The notes: a model not told the origin generated them from the letters alone. A stretch of 64,000 nucleotides of DNA from UBA4312 sp040266995 (GCA_040266995.1 JAWRHV010000014.1:62001-126000); one strand, 5' to 3'; numbered from the stretch's first letter, positions 44,550 to 53,743 are shown. Program-made: numbers and translations.

Positions 44550-44576
44550 CAATGCATAGGTTTGTCCATTGTCTTT

Positions 44577-44588
44577 TTACTAAAGTAA
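44577..44588. promoter_or_regulatory. Dyad in the degV promoter
   Basis: TTACT-AA-AGTAA lies between a TTGTCT (-35-like, 44569-44574) and TAAACT. It is flanked by arms TTTGTCCA (44561-44568) and TGGACAAA (44605-44612). Confidence 0.4.
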
Positions 44589-44632
44589 TAATAAACTACA
44601 CATGTGGACAAATCAACACGTGAGGAGGAATT

Positions 44633-45502
44633 ATGTATAAATATATAATTGCGGTAGACGCAGCAGCGGATATCGACGAAACTTTTTTTCAAGAAAATGA
44701 TATTTATGTGTTCCCTATGGAGTATTCCTTATCAGAATCTATGGTCTGGTGTCGTGACATGGAAAGTGAAGAAAAACTAAAAGCCTTCTATCTTTCACAG
44801 AAAAACGGTGAGCTGACCAAGACATCACAGATTACGCCGTATTTGTACAGTCAATACGCAGAACCTTTTCTGAAGAAGGATCTATCGATTCTTTATATTA
44901 CCCTTTCCAGCGGTCTGTCTTCGACCTATCAATCCGCTTGTCTTGCTGCCGAAGACTTAAAGGAAACCTACCCTGAGGCAGACTTTCTCCCATTGGATTC
45001 CCTTGCCGCAACCGGAGGTATGGGCATCTTAGCAGAAAGAGCGGTAAACAACCAGAAAAAAGGAATGGATCTACGCCAGAACTATGAAGATCTGCAGTCT
45101 GCGGCAGCGCATCTTCAGCACTGGTTTCTGGTCAGCGATATTCAATACCTTCGTCGTGGTGGAAGGATCAACAGCTCTTCAGCTGCCATCGCTTCGGTGC
45201 TTTCCATCAAACCGATCCTGCAGATCGATCAAAACGGGAAGCTGCCGGTCATCGGCAAAGCCCGTGGCACAAAAGCGGCCGTCAAAGAGCTTTTGAAGCA
45301 TTATAAACAAACCTATGTCCCGTCCGATGATCCCATCTATATTTGTCATGCGGATGCGCCGGATACCGCCGACCTTCTGGAAAAGAAGATCTTAGAGCTG
45401 ACACCGAATGTCGTCATCCGGAAACGAATGTTGTCACCGATTATCGGAGCGCACACGGGTCCTGGAATGGCCTCCATCATTCATCTCGGAACAAAGAGAT
45501 AG
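44633..45502 (+). CDS. DegV family fatty acid-binding protein
   Basis: A 289-aa two-domain protein. The N-terminal EDD fold starts YKYIIAVDAAADI and has LTKTSQITPYLYSQYAEP and ITLSSGLSSTYQSA, the loop that holds the fatty-acid head group. The C-terminal part has SDIQYLRRGGRINSSSA and the ending IIGAHTGPGMASI. Members bind fatty acids for the FakA kinase; no fakA is seen here. GAGGAGG precedes the ATG. It is divergent from TetR and monocistronic. Confidence 0.92.
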   Translation: MYKYIIAVDAAADIDETFFQENDIYVFPMEYSLSESMVWCRDMESEEKLKAFYLSQKNGELTKTSQITPYLYSQYAEPFLKKDLSILYITLSSGLSSTYQSACLAAEDLKETYPEADFLPLDSLAATGGMGILAERAVNNQKKGMDLRQNYEDLQSAAAHLQHWFLVSDIQYLRRGGRINSSSAAIASVLSIKPILQIDQNGKLPVIGKARGTKAAVKELLKHYKQTYVPSDDPIYICHADAPDTADLLEKKILELTPNVVIRKRMLSPIIGAHTGPGMASIIHLGTKR

Positions 45503-45506
45503 ACAC

Positions 45507-45538
45507 AAAAAAGATCCTTGCTGAATAAGGATCTTTTT
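45507..45538. terminator. Bidirectional terminator
   Basis: AAAAAGATCCTT / AAGGATCTTTTT with a 7-base loop, between degV and the ACT-domain gene. Confidence 0.9.
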
Positions 45539-45574
45539 GATTATCATCTTATAAACAAGGCGTAATAACACCCT

Positions 45575-45988
45575 TTAATCAACCTCTTCTATGACCGTAA
45601 ATCCTTTATTACGCAAGCAGTTTTCCACTGCGTCCCGGTCATCCACATTGATTACGAAGACCGGTTTTGCGCTCTTTCGTCCAAATGTCAGATAAATGTA
45701 ATCTATATTGATATAACTGTTTTTCAGTTCATCCAGCAATTTGGACAAACTTCCGACTTTATCATCCATTTCTACCCCGATCACTTCCCGGGTCTGACAT
45801 AGATAGCCGGCCTCCTTTAATAAAGACAACGCTTTATCGGTATCCGAAACAATCAGACGCATGACACCATACTCTCCGGCATCAATGGTCACAAAGCCGA
45901 ATATATTGATGTTTCCTCTGGCCATGACCGCCGTAATAGCTTGTAGCATTCCTTGCCGGTTTTCCGCAACCACTGAAATCTGCTTCAT
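45575..45988 (-). CDS. Tandem ACT-domain protein
   Basis: A 137-aa protein made of two ACT domains. The first (about 1-70) begins ISVVAENRQGMLQAITAVMARGNINI and the second (70-137) has DKVGSLSKLLDELKNSYINIDYIYL. No enzymatic domain is attached. Stand-alone ACT pairs bind amino acids and act as regulators or regulatory subunits; the partner is not visible. The ATG at 45988 has GGGGGAG upstream. Confidence 0.85.
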   Translation of the reverse strand: MKQISVVAENRQGMLQAITAVMARGNINIFGFVTIDAGEYGVMRLIVSDTDKALSLLKEAGYLCQTREVIGVEMDDKVGSLSKLLDELKNSYINIDYIYLTFGRKSAKPVFVINVDDRDAVENCLRNKGFTVIEEVD

Positions 45989-46050
45989 ATATACTCCCCC
46001 TTCAAACACATGGTTACTATACTATAACTTAACTAAATTGTCATGCGGAA

Positions 46051-46815
46051 TCAGAAGCTGTGGCCACCTCCGGAGAAGCCGCCACCTCCTCCGCCGCCTC
46101 CGCCGGAGAAACCTCCACCGGAGCTTGAAGAGCCGCTTCCAGATGAACGTGTAACGCGTCGATACACATCCAGTCCGGCCGCCGTAATCGCAACCGCCCC
46201 TGCAGTCAGCTCGGCTTTCTTCGGAATCGGAGTGCTCTGCGTTTTCTTGCGCGTCTGCCATACGATCAAATAGCTGATCAGCAAGCCGATGATCAATGCC
46301 AGTAAAAGCGCGCAGATATAGCGCATCGGCTGGGAAATCGATCGCCCTTCCATTAAGGTGATCACTTGTTCCATCGCCTTCGAACAACACGTATAGTAGT
46401 CTCCATTCGATGCATAGGTATAGATATTATCGGTAATCAATGTCGCATAGCTGGCATTGACGGTCTTTTCAATATCTCCGCCGTTATACAGCCAGATTTC
46501 CCGATTCGACATATCAATCAGAAAATACGTTTCACTGGTATGGTTCAGTTCCGGATGATGATTTTCCGCATATTGTCTTGGCGTTCCATAATTGTACTCT
46601 GTCGTTTCAATGACCGCATTTCCATATGCCGTGATCGGCTTCATTTCTTCCAACAGCTTTTTTTCTTCCTGTTCTGTCAGTAAATCAGCCCCATCGATCA
46701 CTTCGCAATGATACCCTGTGGCCGTATTGTTCCAATACATAGAATCGGCATAGACTAAAGGAAAAGCTGAAAGACATAAGTAGATGGAAAATAAGAGAGT
46801 AATCACTTTTTTCAT
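46051..46815 (-). CDS. TPM-domain membrane protein with Gly-rich tail
   Basis: A 254-aa protein. Signal peptide MKKVITLLFSIYLCLSAF, an extracellular TPM (DUF477) domain (about 35-150, DGADLLTEQEEKKLLEEM and YFLIDMSNREIWLYNGG), one membrane helix (~167-187), then a Ser/Gly-rich tail with GGGFSGGG and final GGHSF. This is the YgcG/TPM family, of unknown function in bacteria though linked to membrane proteins and photosystem repair in plants. The start overlaps the zinc-ribbon gene by four bases (ATGA), so the two are coupled. Confidence 0.85.
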   Translation of the reverse strand: MKKVITLLFSIYLCLSAFPLVYADSMYWNNTATGYHCEVIDGADLLTEQEEKKLLEEMKPITAYGNAVIETTEYNYGTPRQYAENHHPELNHTSETYFLIDMSNREIWLYNGGDIEKTVNASYATLITDNIYTYASNGDYYTCCSKAMEQVITLMEGRSISQPMRYICALLLALIIGLLISYLIVWQTRKKTQSTPIPKKAELTAGAVAITAAGLDVYRRVTRSSGSGSSSSGGGFSGGGGGGGGGFSGGGHSF

Positions 46816-48401
46816 GCCTGTGTACCTCCTTTCCGGTCAAAGAAATTCGGTATACCATGGGTACAGTAGACATTATATTTCACGATCATCCGCACCACAT
46901 TAAACAACATACTGGCAAACAAAATAGCAGCCGCTCCATAATACCAATAGTCGTGCACAGGTCTGGAATAAAGGATATAGAATGCCAGGCCTTGTCCAGC
47001 CAGCAGGCAAAGGGTATCCGGAAAAATATCCAACTTTTTCTTTCCAAGGACAGCCAGCTGTATACAATAGATCGTCAGATACAAAGAAACGGCGATAAAA
47101 GGGACATAATAATATGGTGCCAGATAAAAGATGGCCATAAAGACAAGGTGTATGCTGCCTGTAAATGCCAACATAAACACAGCGATGGCACCGATTACCC
47201 CAATGTAGTAAGCCCCATCGGTGTTATTGGATTTCTTTCGTTTCTTACGCACCAGTTTCTGAAGCCTTTTTTGTTTCGGATCCACATCTTGCCGTAAATA
47301 GCCCTTGTCATTGGCATGCGTTTCCCTGGCCACAAGTTTCCGGATATTCTGAACATATAAAATCTGAATACCGATTGATAAAGCCAAGGCCCACTTTAAC
47401 ATGGTGGATGGCAGCATCACCAGTAACGACAGTGGCACAAAAGCAAGGGCCGCAAAGCCTAGGGAAAACAACAGGAACTGTTTTATATCCACCGGCAGAT
47501 CTGCAGTCATCTTTCCGGTTTGCCCGTTCACTACCGCATAGGCCACCCGGTTCCGATTTCGATAGGTCAGAAACCATACCGGCAGCATCGCCCGTGTTTC
47601 CTTTTCTACTTTCGTATGAAACGCAACATTCATATTATCCGGTTCATTGACCGACATCCCTTTGTATTTTGAACTCCGTTTTGAAATGTGGTTCAGTGTA
47701 TATAGATTCGCGTCTTCCTTGGCGTCCTCTCTGTAAACATGGGAAGGTACATCCTCGGTATCTGCACAAAAACCACTCATATACGCGGTGGAAAAATCCT
47801 CCAGATCTTTCATACGGAAAGGGGCCACCGCCAAAGACAGAGCATCGTCAAAGGACGAGGATCCATCATACTGGATCGTATCGAACTCTGTATCCAGATT
47901 GAAATTCATATGGCAATACTCGCGCGTATCGCCTCTGACGCGGACCCCGTTGACACGGACCGGCCCTTTCTGTGTCACATTGTAGATCCAATAAGGCAGA
48001 TAGATCCCCTGAAACTTTTCCAGATGGTCTTCCGATTTCAGATCTTTAGGCAAACACCATACCTTCTTTATCCCATCTTGATAAATCTGTATGCAGTTCT
48101 TTTTGGTGATCCGAAAAGGAATGATCGATTCCGGTGTCTTTTCCCCGCTTAATCGCCCCTCCAATGCAACCGACGAACCACAGAACGGACAGGTGGTAGC
48201 TGCCTCATGATCAGTTGAAAGGATTTCTCCTCCACATTGCGGACAAGTAAAAATCGTCGCATCATACGTTGCTTCCCCGGCTTCCTCAATGGCTTGAGGA
48301 TGATCCAGTGGTTCTATTTTATTCTCACAATAATCACAGAACAGTTTTTTAGATTTGATGTCATAACGCATATTGGCACCACAGTTCGGACAAGCGTACA
48401 T
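46812..48401 (-). CDS. Zinc-ribbon membrane protein paired with the TPM protein
   Basis: A 529-aa protein. Two zinc ribbons open the chain: CPNCGANM...FCDYC (4-24) and CPQCGGE...CPFCGSS (about 51-75). A beta-rich soluble region follows (IPFRITKKNC, YLPYWIYNVT, ARTMLPVWFLTYR-like). After ~310 there are five or more membrane helices. A similar TFIIB-type ribbon plus TPM gene pair recurs in Bacillota. The start at 48401 is set by GGAGGAAGAG. Possible roles are assembly or repair of membrane proteins; that is inference. Confidence 0.75.
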   Translation of the reverse strand: MYACPNCGANMRYDIKSKKLFCDYCENKIEPLDHPQAIEEAGEATYDATIFTCPQCGGEILSTDHEAATTCPFCGSSVALEGRLSGEKTPESIIPFRITKKNCIQIYQDGIKKVWCLPKDLKSEDHLEKFQGIYLPYWIYNVTQKGPVRVNGVRVRGDTREYCHMNFNLDTEFDTIQYDGSSSFDDALSLAVAPFRMKDLEDFSTAYMSGFCADTEDVPSHVYREDAKEDANLYTLNHISKRSSKYKGMSVNEPDNMNVAFHTKVEKETRAMLPVWFLTYRNRNRVAYAVVNGQTGKMTADLPVDIKQFLLFSLGFAALAFVPLSLLVMLPSTMLKWALALSIGIQILYVQNIRKLVARETHANDKGYLRQDVDPKQKRLQKLVRKKRKKSNNTDGAYYIGVIGAIAVFMLAFTGSIHLVFMAIFYLAPYYYVPFIAVSLYLTIYCIQLAVLGKKKLDIFPDTLCLLAGQGLAFYILYSRPVHDYWYYGAAAILFASMLFNVVRMIVKYNVYCTHGIPNFFDRKGGTQA

Positions 48402-48424
48402 TCTCTTCCTCCTTTTCTGTTTTA

Positions 48425-48458
48425 TAAGCAAAGATCCTTGCGTTTTATCACAAGGATC
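48425..48458 (-). terminator. Hairpin after the aldo/keto reductase gene
   Basis: GATCCTTG / CAAGGATC with a 10-base loop; the following T-run is short (TTTGCTT). Confidence 0.55.
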
Positions 48459-48463
48459 ATGAA

Positions 48464-49282
48464 TTAGAAATTAAATGTTTCCGGATCGGATCCCGTCCGT
48501 GTATTACGATGCAGCGCATCTATTTGTTTCATATCGTCTTCACTCAATGTGAAATCAAATACATTTAAATTGGAAACGATGCGATCTTGATGTACTGACT
48601 TTGGTAAAACGATCGTATTTCTTTGAATATGCCAGCGAATGACAACCTGTGCCGGGCTCTTTCCATATTTCTTTCCAATTGCCTGCAGGACAGGATCGGA
48701 CAGGATAGTTCCGCCTGTTCCCCCTAGCGGGCTCCAGACCTCCACCTGGATCCCTTTTGAATGACAATAGTCAATCAGGGCTTGATTGTTAAAATACGGA
48801 TTGGATTCAATCTGATCGACCGCTGGTATTATTTCACTGGATTCTGCCAGTGTTTCCAGGTGATGGGCATGAAAGTTGCTGACACCAATAGCACGGATCC
48901 TGCCTTCTTTGTATAGCTTTTCCATCTCATGCCAGGCCTCTACATATCCTTCCGCCGGCCAATGGATCAAATATAGATCAACATAATCTGTCTGTAACAG
49001 CTTTAAGCTTGTCTCAAAGGCCTCTCTGGTTTTTCTTTGCCGGATATCTTCATTCCACAACTTGGTCGTCAGAAAGATTTCCTCTCTGGGAATTCCACTG
49101 GCTTTGATGGCCTTTCCGACACTTTCTTCGTTACCGTAGATCCAAGCTGTATCTATATGTCGATAACCGGCTTCCAAAGCCCATTTTACCGCATTCTCTG
49201 TGACCTCACCGGACGGGGTACGAAATACTCCCAGTCCTATCTGAGGAATTTCTATATGATTATTCAATTCAATCTTTTTCAT
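48464..49282 (-). CDS. Aldo/keto reductase (2,5-diketogluconate reductase-like)
   Basis: A 272-aa NADPH-dependent AKR barrel. The catalytic tetrad is visible: Asp in HIDTAWIYGNE with Tyr, Lys in TTKLWNED, His in LIHWPAEG. Also GVSNFHAHHL and the cofactor region VLPKSVHQDRIVSNLNVFDFTL. It reduces aldehydes or ketones in the cytosol. AAAGGAAA precedes the ATG, ten bases after the nitroreductase, so the two form an operon. Confidence 0.88.
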   Translation of the reverse strand: MKKIELNNHIEIPQIGLGVFRTPSGEVTENAVKWALEAGYRHIDTAWIYGNEESVGKAIKASGIPREEIFLTTKLWNEDIRQRKTREAFETSLKLLQTDYVDLYLIHWPAEGYVEAWHEMEKLYKEGRIRAIGVSNFHAHHLETLAESSEIIPAVDQIESNPYFNNQALIDYCHSKGIQVEVWSPLGGTGGTILSDPVLQAIGKKYGKSPAQVVIRWHIQRNTIVLPKSVHQDRIVSNLNVFDFTLSEDDMKQIDALHRNTRTGSDPETFNF

Positions 49283-49292
49283 ATTTTCCTTT

Positions 49293-49805
49293 CTAGAGAA
49301 CCTCGATCAGTTCTTCGTCTTCTTTTGAAAGGGTATGCGTCCCTGCCGGTTTTGCGTTATCTGCCGGATAACCAGTCGGAAAAATCGCAATCAGATCATA
49401 CTCTTTCATCTGAGGGAACATCGTCTGCAGTCTAGGGGCATCAAACGATCCCACCCAGGTCGTTCCCAAGCCTAGTTGAGCAATCTCCAACATCATATGG
49501 GTGCCGACAATGGCCCCATCCACATGAGCAAATGTCGCTTGGTCAAATTTTCTTGTCCATGCTTGTTCTTTGGATACACCGACCACAAAGAAAACAGGAG
49601 CCCCAAATGTATAATTTGTCACTTCCTTTAAAGCATTCTTTGCCGGTTCGGATTTCATGACCCAGATCTTAAAAGGCTGGTAGTTACAAGCTGTCGGAGC
49701 CAGCTTTGCAGCTTTCAAGATTGCTTCGATTTTATCCGGTTCTACTTCTTGATTTCTAAACTGACGGCACGAATATCGTGCCTGTGCTAATTCTAAAAAA
49801 TTCAT
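49293..49805 (-). CDS. Nitroreductase family protein (single domain)
   Basis: A 170-aa FMN reductase. The FMN-binding start is ARYSCRQFRNQEVEPDKI, followed by APTACNYQPFKIWV, AIVGTHMMLEIAQLGLGTTWVGSF and a C-terminal PTGYPADNAKPAGTHTLSKEDE. No strong ribosome site precedes the ATG; TACAAG stands six bases upstream, a weak leaderless candidate. It is co-transcribed with the aldo/keto reductase. Confidence 0.85.
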   Translation of the reverse strand: MNFLELAQARYSCRQFRNQEVEPDKIEAILKAAKLAPTACNYQPFKIWVMKSEPAKNALKEVTNYTFGAPVFFVVGVSKEQAWTRKFDQATFAHVDGAIVGTHMMLEIAQLGLGTTWVGSFDAPRLQTMFPQMKEYDLIAIFPTGYPADNAKPAGTHTLSKEDEELIEVL

Positions 49806-49901
49806 TGTATTCTTGTATGATTCATTAAAAGCTAAATCATACTCTCCTTTCCTTTTTTACTGAAGCTTTGACTATATAATAAGAGTGTATTTGCCACTAC
49901 A

Positions 49902-50471
49902 TTATCTGAATCGTTGATTCTGTTGCCTACTTCTTTGACTTGTTCTTCTCTCCTTTCCATCCCCGCAATTATACTTTACGGAATCATAAAATCGCTTCAA
50001 AACAGATGCTAATCTCTCCGGTGCCTCCATATTCACTTCGTGTCCTGCTCCTTCTATTTCTTTGAAATCAGAATGCTGCAATAGATTGGAAATCCTTATA
50101 GATGCTTTTTTGTTAATGTAGTCTTTATCTCCGCAGACGACCAGTACCGGACAAGAAATGCGGTGCAAAGAATTGCTGAAATCCAGCTCTGCCATAGTGC
50201 TGCACAGGTTCATAAAATCATGTTTACTAAAACCGTTTTGTTGAAACAGTGTCCTCGGCATCAGACGAAACAAGATATTTTGTAACTTTAATAACCATAC
50301 GGGCATCTTATATTGTGCAGCAATCAAGACCAGCGACTTAACTTTCTTGGGATTCTCTATCGTATAGTTTAAAGCCAAAACACCACCCAAAGAGAGTCCA
50401 CACAGAGCAAGATCTTCATTTGTCGTATTACATATCTCTGAGAAAGCAGCATAGAGTGCAGAATACAACAC
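49902..50471 (-). pseudogene. Alpha/beta hydrolase fragment, N-terminal part missing
   Basis: It keeps the nucleophile elbow LCGLSLGGVLAL, the catalytic Asp region VVCGDKDYINKK and His in GAGHEVNMEAP, but lacks the first ~60-70 residues with the oxyanion-hole strand. In-frame reading upstream meets a TAA after only 14 codons (sequence resembling the expected D-x-G-Y turn). There is no ATG, only GTG/TTG, and no good ribosome site. The last ~15 residues (ERRTSQRSRQQ) also look unlike a normal end. It is at the end of the flavodoxin/EFR1/methyltransferase group and is best seen as a decaying gene. Confidence 0.65.
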
Positions 50472-50524
50472 CTCTGTGTCTGTTCTCCTATATCCGTTAT
50501 CCCAAGTTCCTTACAGAGGGGAAT

Positions 50525-51310
50525 TCATGTCGCAAGCTCATACAGGCGATATATCTTTCGGTACAACTTGCCCGTAAACAGTAGATTAAAGAACAGCCTT
50601 TCGATTCGCGTAAGCTCTTTGACCAGCGCGGCAGGAGTGAAGCTGTGCTCTTTTACAAATCTGATCCGAAGTCCGTTGATCACGCTCTCGATATCATCTA
50701 TCCCATACAGCTTTGTAACGCCAACATCGTTGACCGGATTTTTATATTTCGACATTTTAACACCAAATTCAGTATAAACATCCATCAGGATATGAAGTTC
50801 CCGGTACTTTTTATCAAGCGCTTGTAGTAATCTCCATACCTGGCTGTTGGTCAGATACATGCTAAGCCCTTCAAGGATAACGATGGCTGTATCACTATTC
50901 GGGAGCAACCCAATCTGCTCCGGTCTGGACGCATCCAAAGCCACCATATGGTACGTTTCCTTTTCCTGAAAGTACTTCTTGCGAATCTCTATAACATCTG
51001 GAAGATCACAGTCCACCCACTCAGAACAAGGAGTTTTTACCCTTATATGCCTGCTGTCAAGCCCACATCCAATATGAAGTACCAAGGCATCCTCTTTTTG
51101 TTGCAGCAGACTTTCTGTCCAATCATCGAAAACACGAGCTCTCATGGCCATGTTGTAAGCCAGCCACTTTGACCTGGACTTTCCGTGGATCGGGAATGCT
51201 TCTTCTTGCCATATCTTCTCAGCCGAAGGATCATTTAGAATAATGCCCTTTTGACTCACCTTTGATTTTCCATATAGCGGGATATACAGTGTCTTGTTCA
51301 CTTCATTCAT
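50525..51310 (-). CDS. Class I SAM methyltransferase, leucine carboxyl methyltransferase-like
   Basis: A 261-aa methyltransferase of the LCM/PPM fold. AMRARVFDDWTESLL is followed by motif I LHIGCGLDSRHIRV, the acidic WVDCDLPDVIEIRKKYF and motif EGLSMYLTNSQVWRLL, as in O-methyltransferases of this superfamily. The substrate is unknown. The start ATG 51310 has AGGAG nine bases upstream, next to the flavodoxin gene end. Confidence 0.83.
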   Translation of the reverse strand: MNEVNKTLYIPLYGKSKVSQKGIILNDPSAEKIWQEEAFPIHGKSRSKWLAYNMAMRARVFDDWTESLLQQKEDALVLHIGCGLDSRHIRVKTPCSEWVDCDLPDVIEIRKKYFQEKETYHMVALDASRPEQIGLLPNSDTAIVILEGLSMYLTNSQVWRLLQALDKKYRELHILMDVYTEFGVKMSKYKNPVNDVGVTKLYGIDDIESVINGLRIRFVKEHSFTPAALVKELTRIERLFFNLLFTGKLYRKIYRLYELAT

Positions 51311-51341
51311 GCAATCTTGCTCCTCTGCACATTCCATTCTG

Positions 51342-51863
51342 TCAGGAAATGCATTCTAATATCGGTTTTATATAACGTTTATCTGTCCAGTCGCAGGCTT
51401 CATCCCCTGCTGCCATCAACGCTTTCTCCCACACCTCATAATCGTCGGGATTCTTTTTAGTTACAACCTTTCTCAACATTGTACATAATGCCTTGTCCTT
51501 AAATGACATCCTATCCATATTCCATGAGCCACGACAATAGAAGCAAGGAATGCCTGCAAGGGTATCTTTTAAATTATGTTCAATAACTTGCTTCACCGCA
51601 TCCTCTTCGTATGGAGAAGCCCCAACACAGAAAACAATGATTTTCTTTTCCTTTAAATCGTTGATATGCTTTTTCAAAAATGGCAATCCTGCAATTCCTG
51701 AGGCGTAGACGCCTCCTCCAAGAATAATCGTGTCATACCCCTTTACATCATCGATTTTTGCTTTCTTGATTTCAACACATGGAAAACCAGTTTCCTCCGC
51801 AAGCCAACCTGCGTAACGCTTTGTTGCTCCATATTTAGATTGGTAAAGAATGATTCCTCTCAT
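51342..51863 (-). CDS. Flavodoxin-domain protein
   Basis: A 173-aa FMN protein of the flavodoxin/HemG-like family: IILYQSKYGATKRYAGWLAEE is the phosphate loop, IILGGGVYASGIAG the next FMN loop, and FCVGASPYEEDA follows. Start 51863 is fixed by GGAGG five bases upstream. It sits between the EFR1 protein and the methyltransferase, forming an electron-transfer group. Confidence 0.85.
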   Translation of the reverse strand: MRGIILYQSKYGATKRYAGWLAEETGFPCVEIKKAKIDDVKGYDTIILGGGVYASGIAGLPFLKKHINDLKEKKIIVFCVGASPYEEDAVKQVIEHNLKDTLAGIPCFYCRGSWNMDRMSFKDKALCTMLRKVVTKKNPDDYEVWEKALMAAGDEACDWTDKRYIKPILECIS

Positions 51864-51903
51864 TGTAACCTCCATTCTGTTCGCTTTTTTGTTCACACTC
51901 AAA

Positions 51904-52662
51904 TCACTTGTATTTTTCGTATCGGCATTGCTCGATCACCTGATCGCCAAGTAATGTAATCGCATTTTGCGGACATAAGCTAATGCAGCGATAGCACATG
52001 GTACATTGATCGCCGGAAACCGCCCGTGCATCTTTCATTTGGATATTCCCCATCGGACATTCTTTGCTGCACAAGCCACAGCCAACACACGCATCGCTTA
52101 TTTTTAATCCGTCCGTGTATCCTGCCGTTTTATGATAAAACCAAAGCCTTTGTCCGAACAGGCCCTTGATATGTGCTATAAGTGATAGTCCTTGCTGAGG
52201 ATATTTCCCTTGACGAATTTGTTCCACAGTCTGCGCAATGCGTTGATCTGCATTTCTGACAATTTGTCTGTTCTTTTCTATGCTCTTTTTCAACAGCTTA
52301 CTGTCACAAACAGAATCCGGCATTTTTATTTGCAGCCCGCCAAGAATTTGAGCACCATACTTCTTCAGGATTCTTGCAGCGCATCCTGTTCCATCCCCGC
52401 TGAACAGACCCAGGGTATTAATACAAAACACTTTCTTCCCTTTCCAGATGGAGCTGTTTTTCACGATAAAATCTCGCACCATAAAAGGAAGGTTGGAGAA
52501 CTGTGTCGGGTAACCGAAAACAATTGTGTCCTGATTCTCTATACAACGTACACTCAGAGGATCCTCGAGTGGCATACATTGTGCTGAGGCATCCATCAAA
52601 TGCACAAAGGTCTCTACACAATGTTTCGTATTGCCCGTTCCACTTAAATATATTCCTATCAT
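51904..52662 (-). CDS. EFR1 family flavodoxin-ferredoxin fusion
   Basis: A 252-aa protein joining an N-terminal flavodoxin-like domain (YLSGTGNTKHCVETF, residues 5-20) to two C-terminal [4Fe-4S] motifs, CVGCGLCSKECP and CTMCYRCISLCP. This is the EFR1 family found in anaerobes, likely an electron carrier. AAGGAGA precedes the ATG. It leads an apparent operon with flavodoxin and a methyltransferase. Confidence 0.88.
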   Translation of the reverse strand: MIGIYLSGTGNTKHCVETFVHLMDASAQCMPLEDPLSVRCIENQDTIVFGYPTQFSNLPFMVRDFIVKNSSIWKGKKVFCINTLGLFSGDGTGCAARILKKYGAQILGGLQIKMPDSVCDSKLLKKSIEKNRQIVRNADQRIAQTVEQIRQGKYPQQGLSLIAHIKGLFGQRLWFYHKTAGYTDGLKISDACVGCGLCSKECPMGNIQMKDARAVSGDQCTMCYRCISLCPQNAITLLGDQVIEQCRYEKYK

Positions 52663-52728
52663 TTAAATCTCCTTTTCCATATAATGTAACACAGATAAAG
52701 GGATCTAACAATTTAAACACACATTAAA

Positions 52729-52752
52729 TAAAAAAGGCAGTTTTCACTGCCC
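52729..52752 (-). terminator. Terminator of the YhhN-to-Gfo operon
   Basis: GGCAGT / ACTGCC stem with loop GAAA, then TTTTTTATTT on the minus strand. Confidence 0.9.
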
Positions 52753-53739
52753 GTACTGTATTTGGCCTCGACATGTTTCCAAAATCGATACCACATTCTT
52801 TGTTTGTTCACAGAGTTTCTGATACGCTTTTCCATCCCGTTCGGCCACGATTTTCTGAAAAACCCGGCATTCGTAGACCATATGAAACGCCTGATTTTCA
52901 CCAAGCTGTATAGCCTGGGAAGTATCTTTTTTCCCAATCATATCCCCTTTGGGTTCCAAGAATTCCACCTGGGCACAAACCCCGCAGCCGGAGCCGTAGA
53001 CACGCAGACAGCCTTTATCTCCCTGGATCATCACCTGGTTTTCACTGCTGCTATCCTTAGCGCCGACACAGACCGCCAGCTGATCCGGATACTGCAGAAC
53101 AACCACGCCACTGGTATCTACACCGTTATAGCCTTTATTGGCGGAATAGGTAACCTTATCGGGTTTTCCCAATAAGCCGGTTACGAAGTGCAGACAATAG
53201 ACATTGATATCCATCAAAGCACCCCCGTAAAAGGCCGGATCAAACGCATTGGTTTGTTCATGGGCCAGATATTTTCCATAACGGGAGGAATACTGGGAAT
53301 AATTAGCCTGGATCATTCGAATGGTTCCGCAATCTTTCAAATGGTCTTTGACAACCCTGTAATTCGGCACAAATTGATTGGTAATAGCCTCAAAGATATA
53401 TACGCCATGTTCCTGCGCCGTTTCAAACAATGTTTCACACTCACGAACCGTCGGTACAAACGGTTTTTCACAAATGACATGCTTCCCTGCCTGCAGAGCC
53501 TTTAAAGCCTGCGGATAGTGCAAGGCATTTGGACTGGCCACATAGACTGTATCAATGTCCGATGCCAGCATCGCATCCAGGTCCGTATACCATTGTTTGA
53601 CACCGTGCTTTTGTGCAAAGGCCTTGGCTTTCTGTTGTGAACGAGAGTAGACCGCATCAATCTGCATGCCTTCGGTCTGCTCCACCGCCTGGATCATTCG
53701 ATCCACAATCATTCCACTGCCTATTGTTCCGATACGCAT
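52744..53739 (-). CDS. Gfo/Idh/MocA family oxidoreductase
   Basis: A 331-aa NAD(P)-dependent sugar dehydrogenase-like enzyme: MRIGTIGSGMI Rossmann loop, VYVASPNALHYPQA, and HVICEKPFVPT with the catalytic Lys, followed by an alpha/beta substrate domain with FDPAFYGGALMDINVYCLHF. It acts on sugars or inositols in general; the substrate is not evident. It starts four bases after the TPR-like gene, the last of a five-gene operon. Confidence 0.87.
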   Translation of the reverse strand: MRIGTIGSGMIVDRMIQAVEQTEGMQIDAVYSRSQQKAKAFAQKHGVKQWYTDLDAMLASDIDTVYVASPNALHYPQALKALQAGKHVICEKPFVPTVRECETLFETAQEHGVYIFEAITNQFVPNYRVVKDHLKDCGTIRMIQANYSQYSSRYGKYLAHEQTNAFDPAFYGGALMDINVYCLHFVTGLLGKPDKVTYSANKGYNGVDTSGVVVLQYPDQLAVCVGAKDSSSENQVMIQGDKGCLRVYGSGCGVCAQVEFLEPKGDMIGKKDTSQAIQLGENQAFHMVYECRVFQKIVAERDGKAYQKLCEQTKNVVSILETCRGQIQYGQ

Positions 53740-53743
53740 AGCC

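Noticed and set aside
46072..46134. Poly-Gly-coding repeat in the TPM gene as a recombination repeat
   Set aside because: Low-complexity Gly codons are normal for this family and show no longer repeat unit.
49832..49960. 42-codon minus-strand frame beginning MERREEQVKEVGNRIND
   Set aside because: It looks protein-like but lacks a ribosome site, overlaps the hydrolase fragment and matches nothing I recognise. It may be a remnant.
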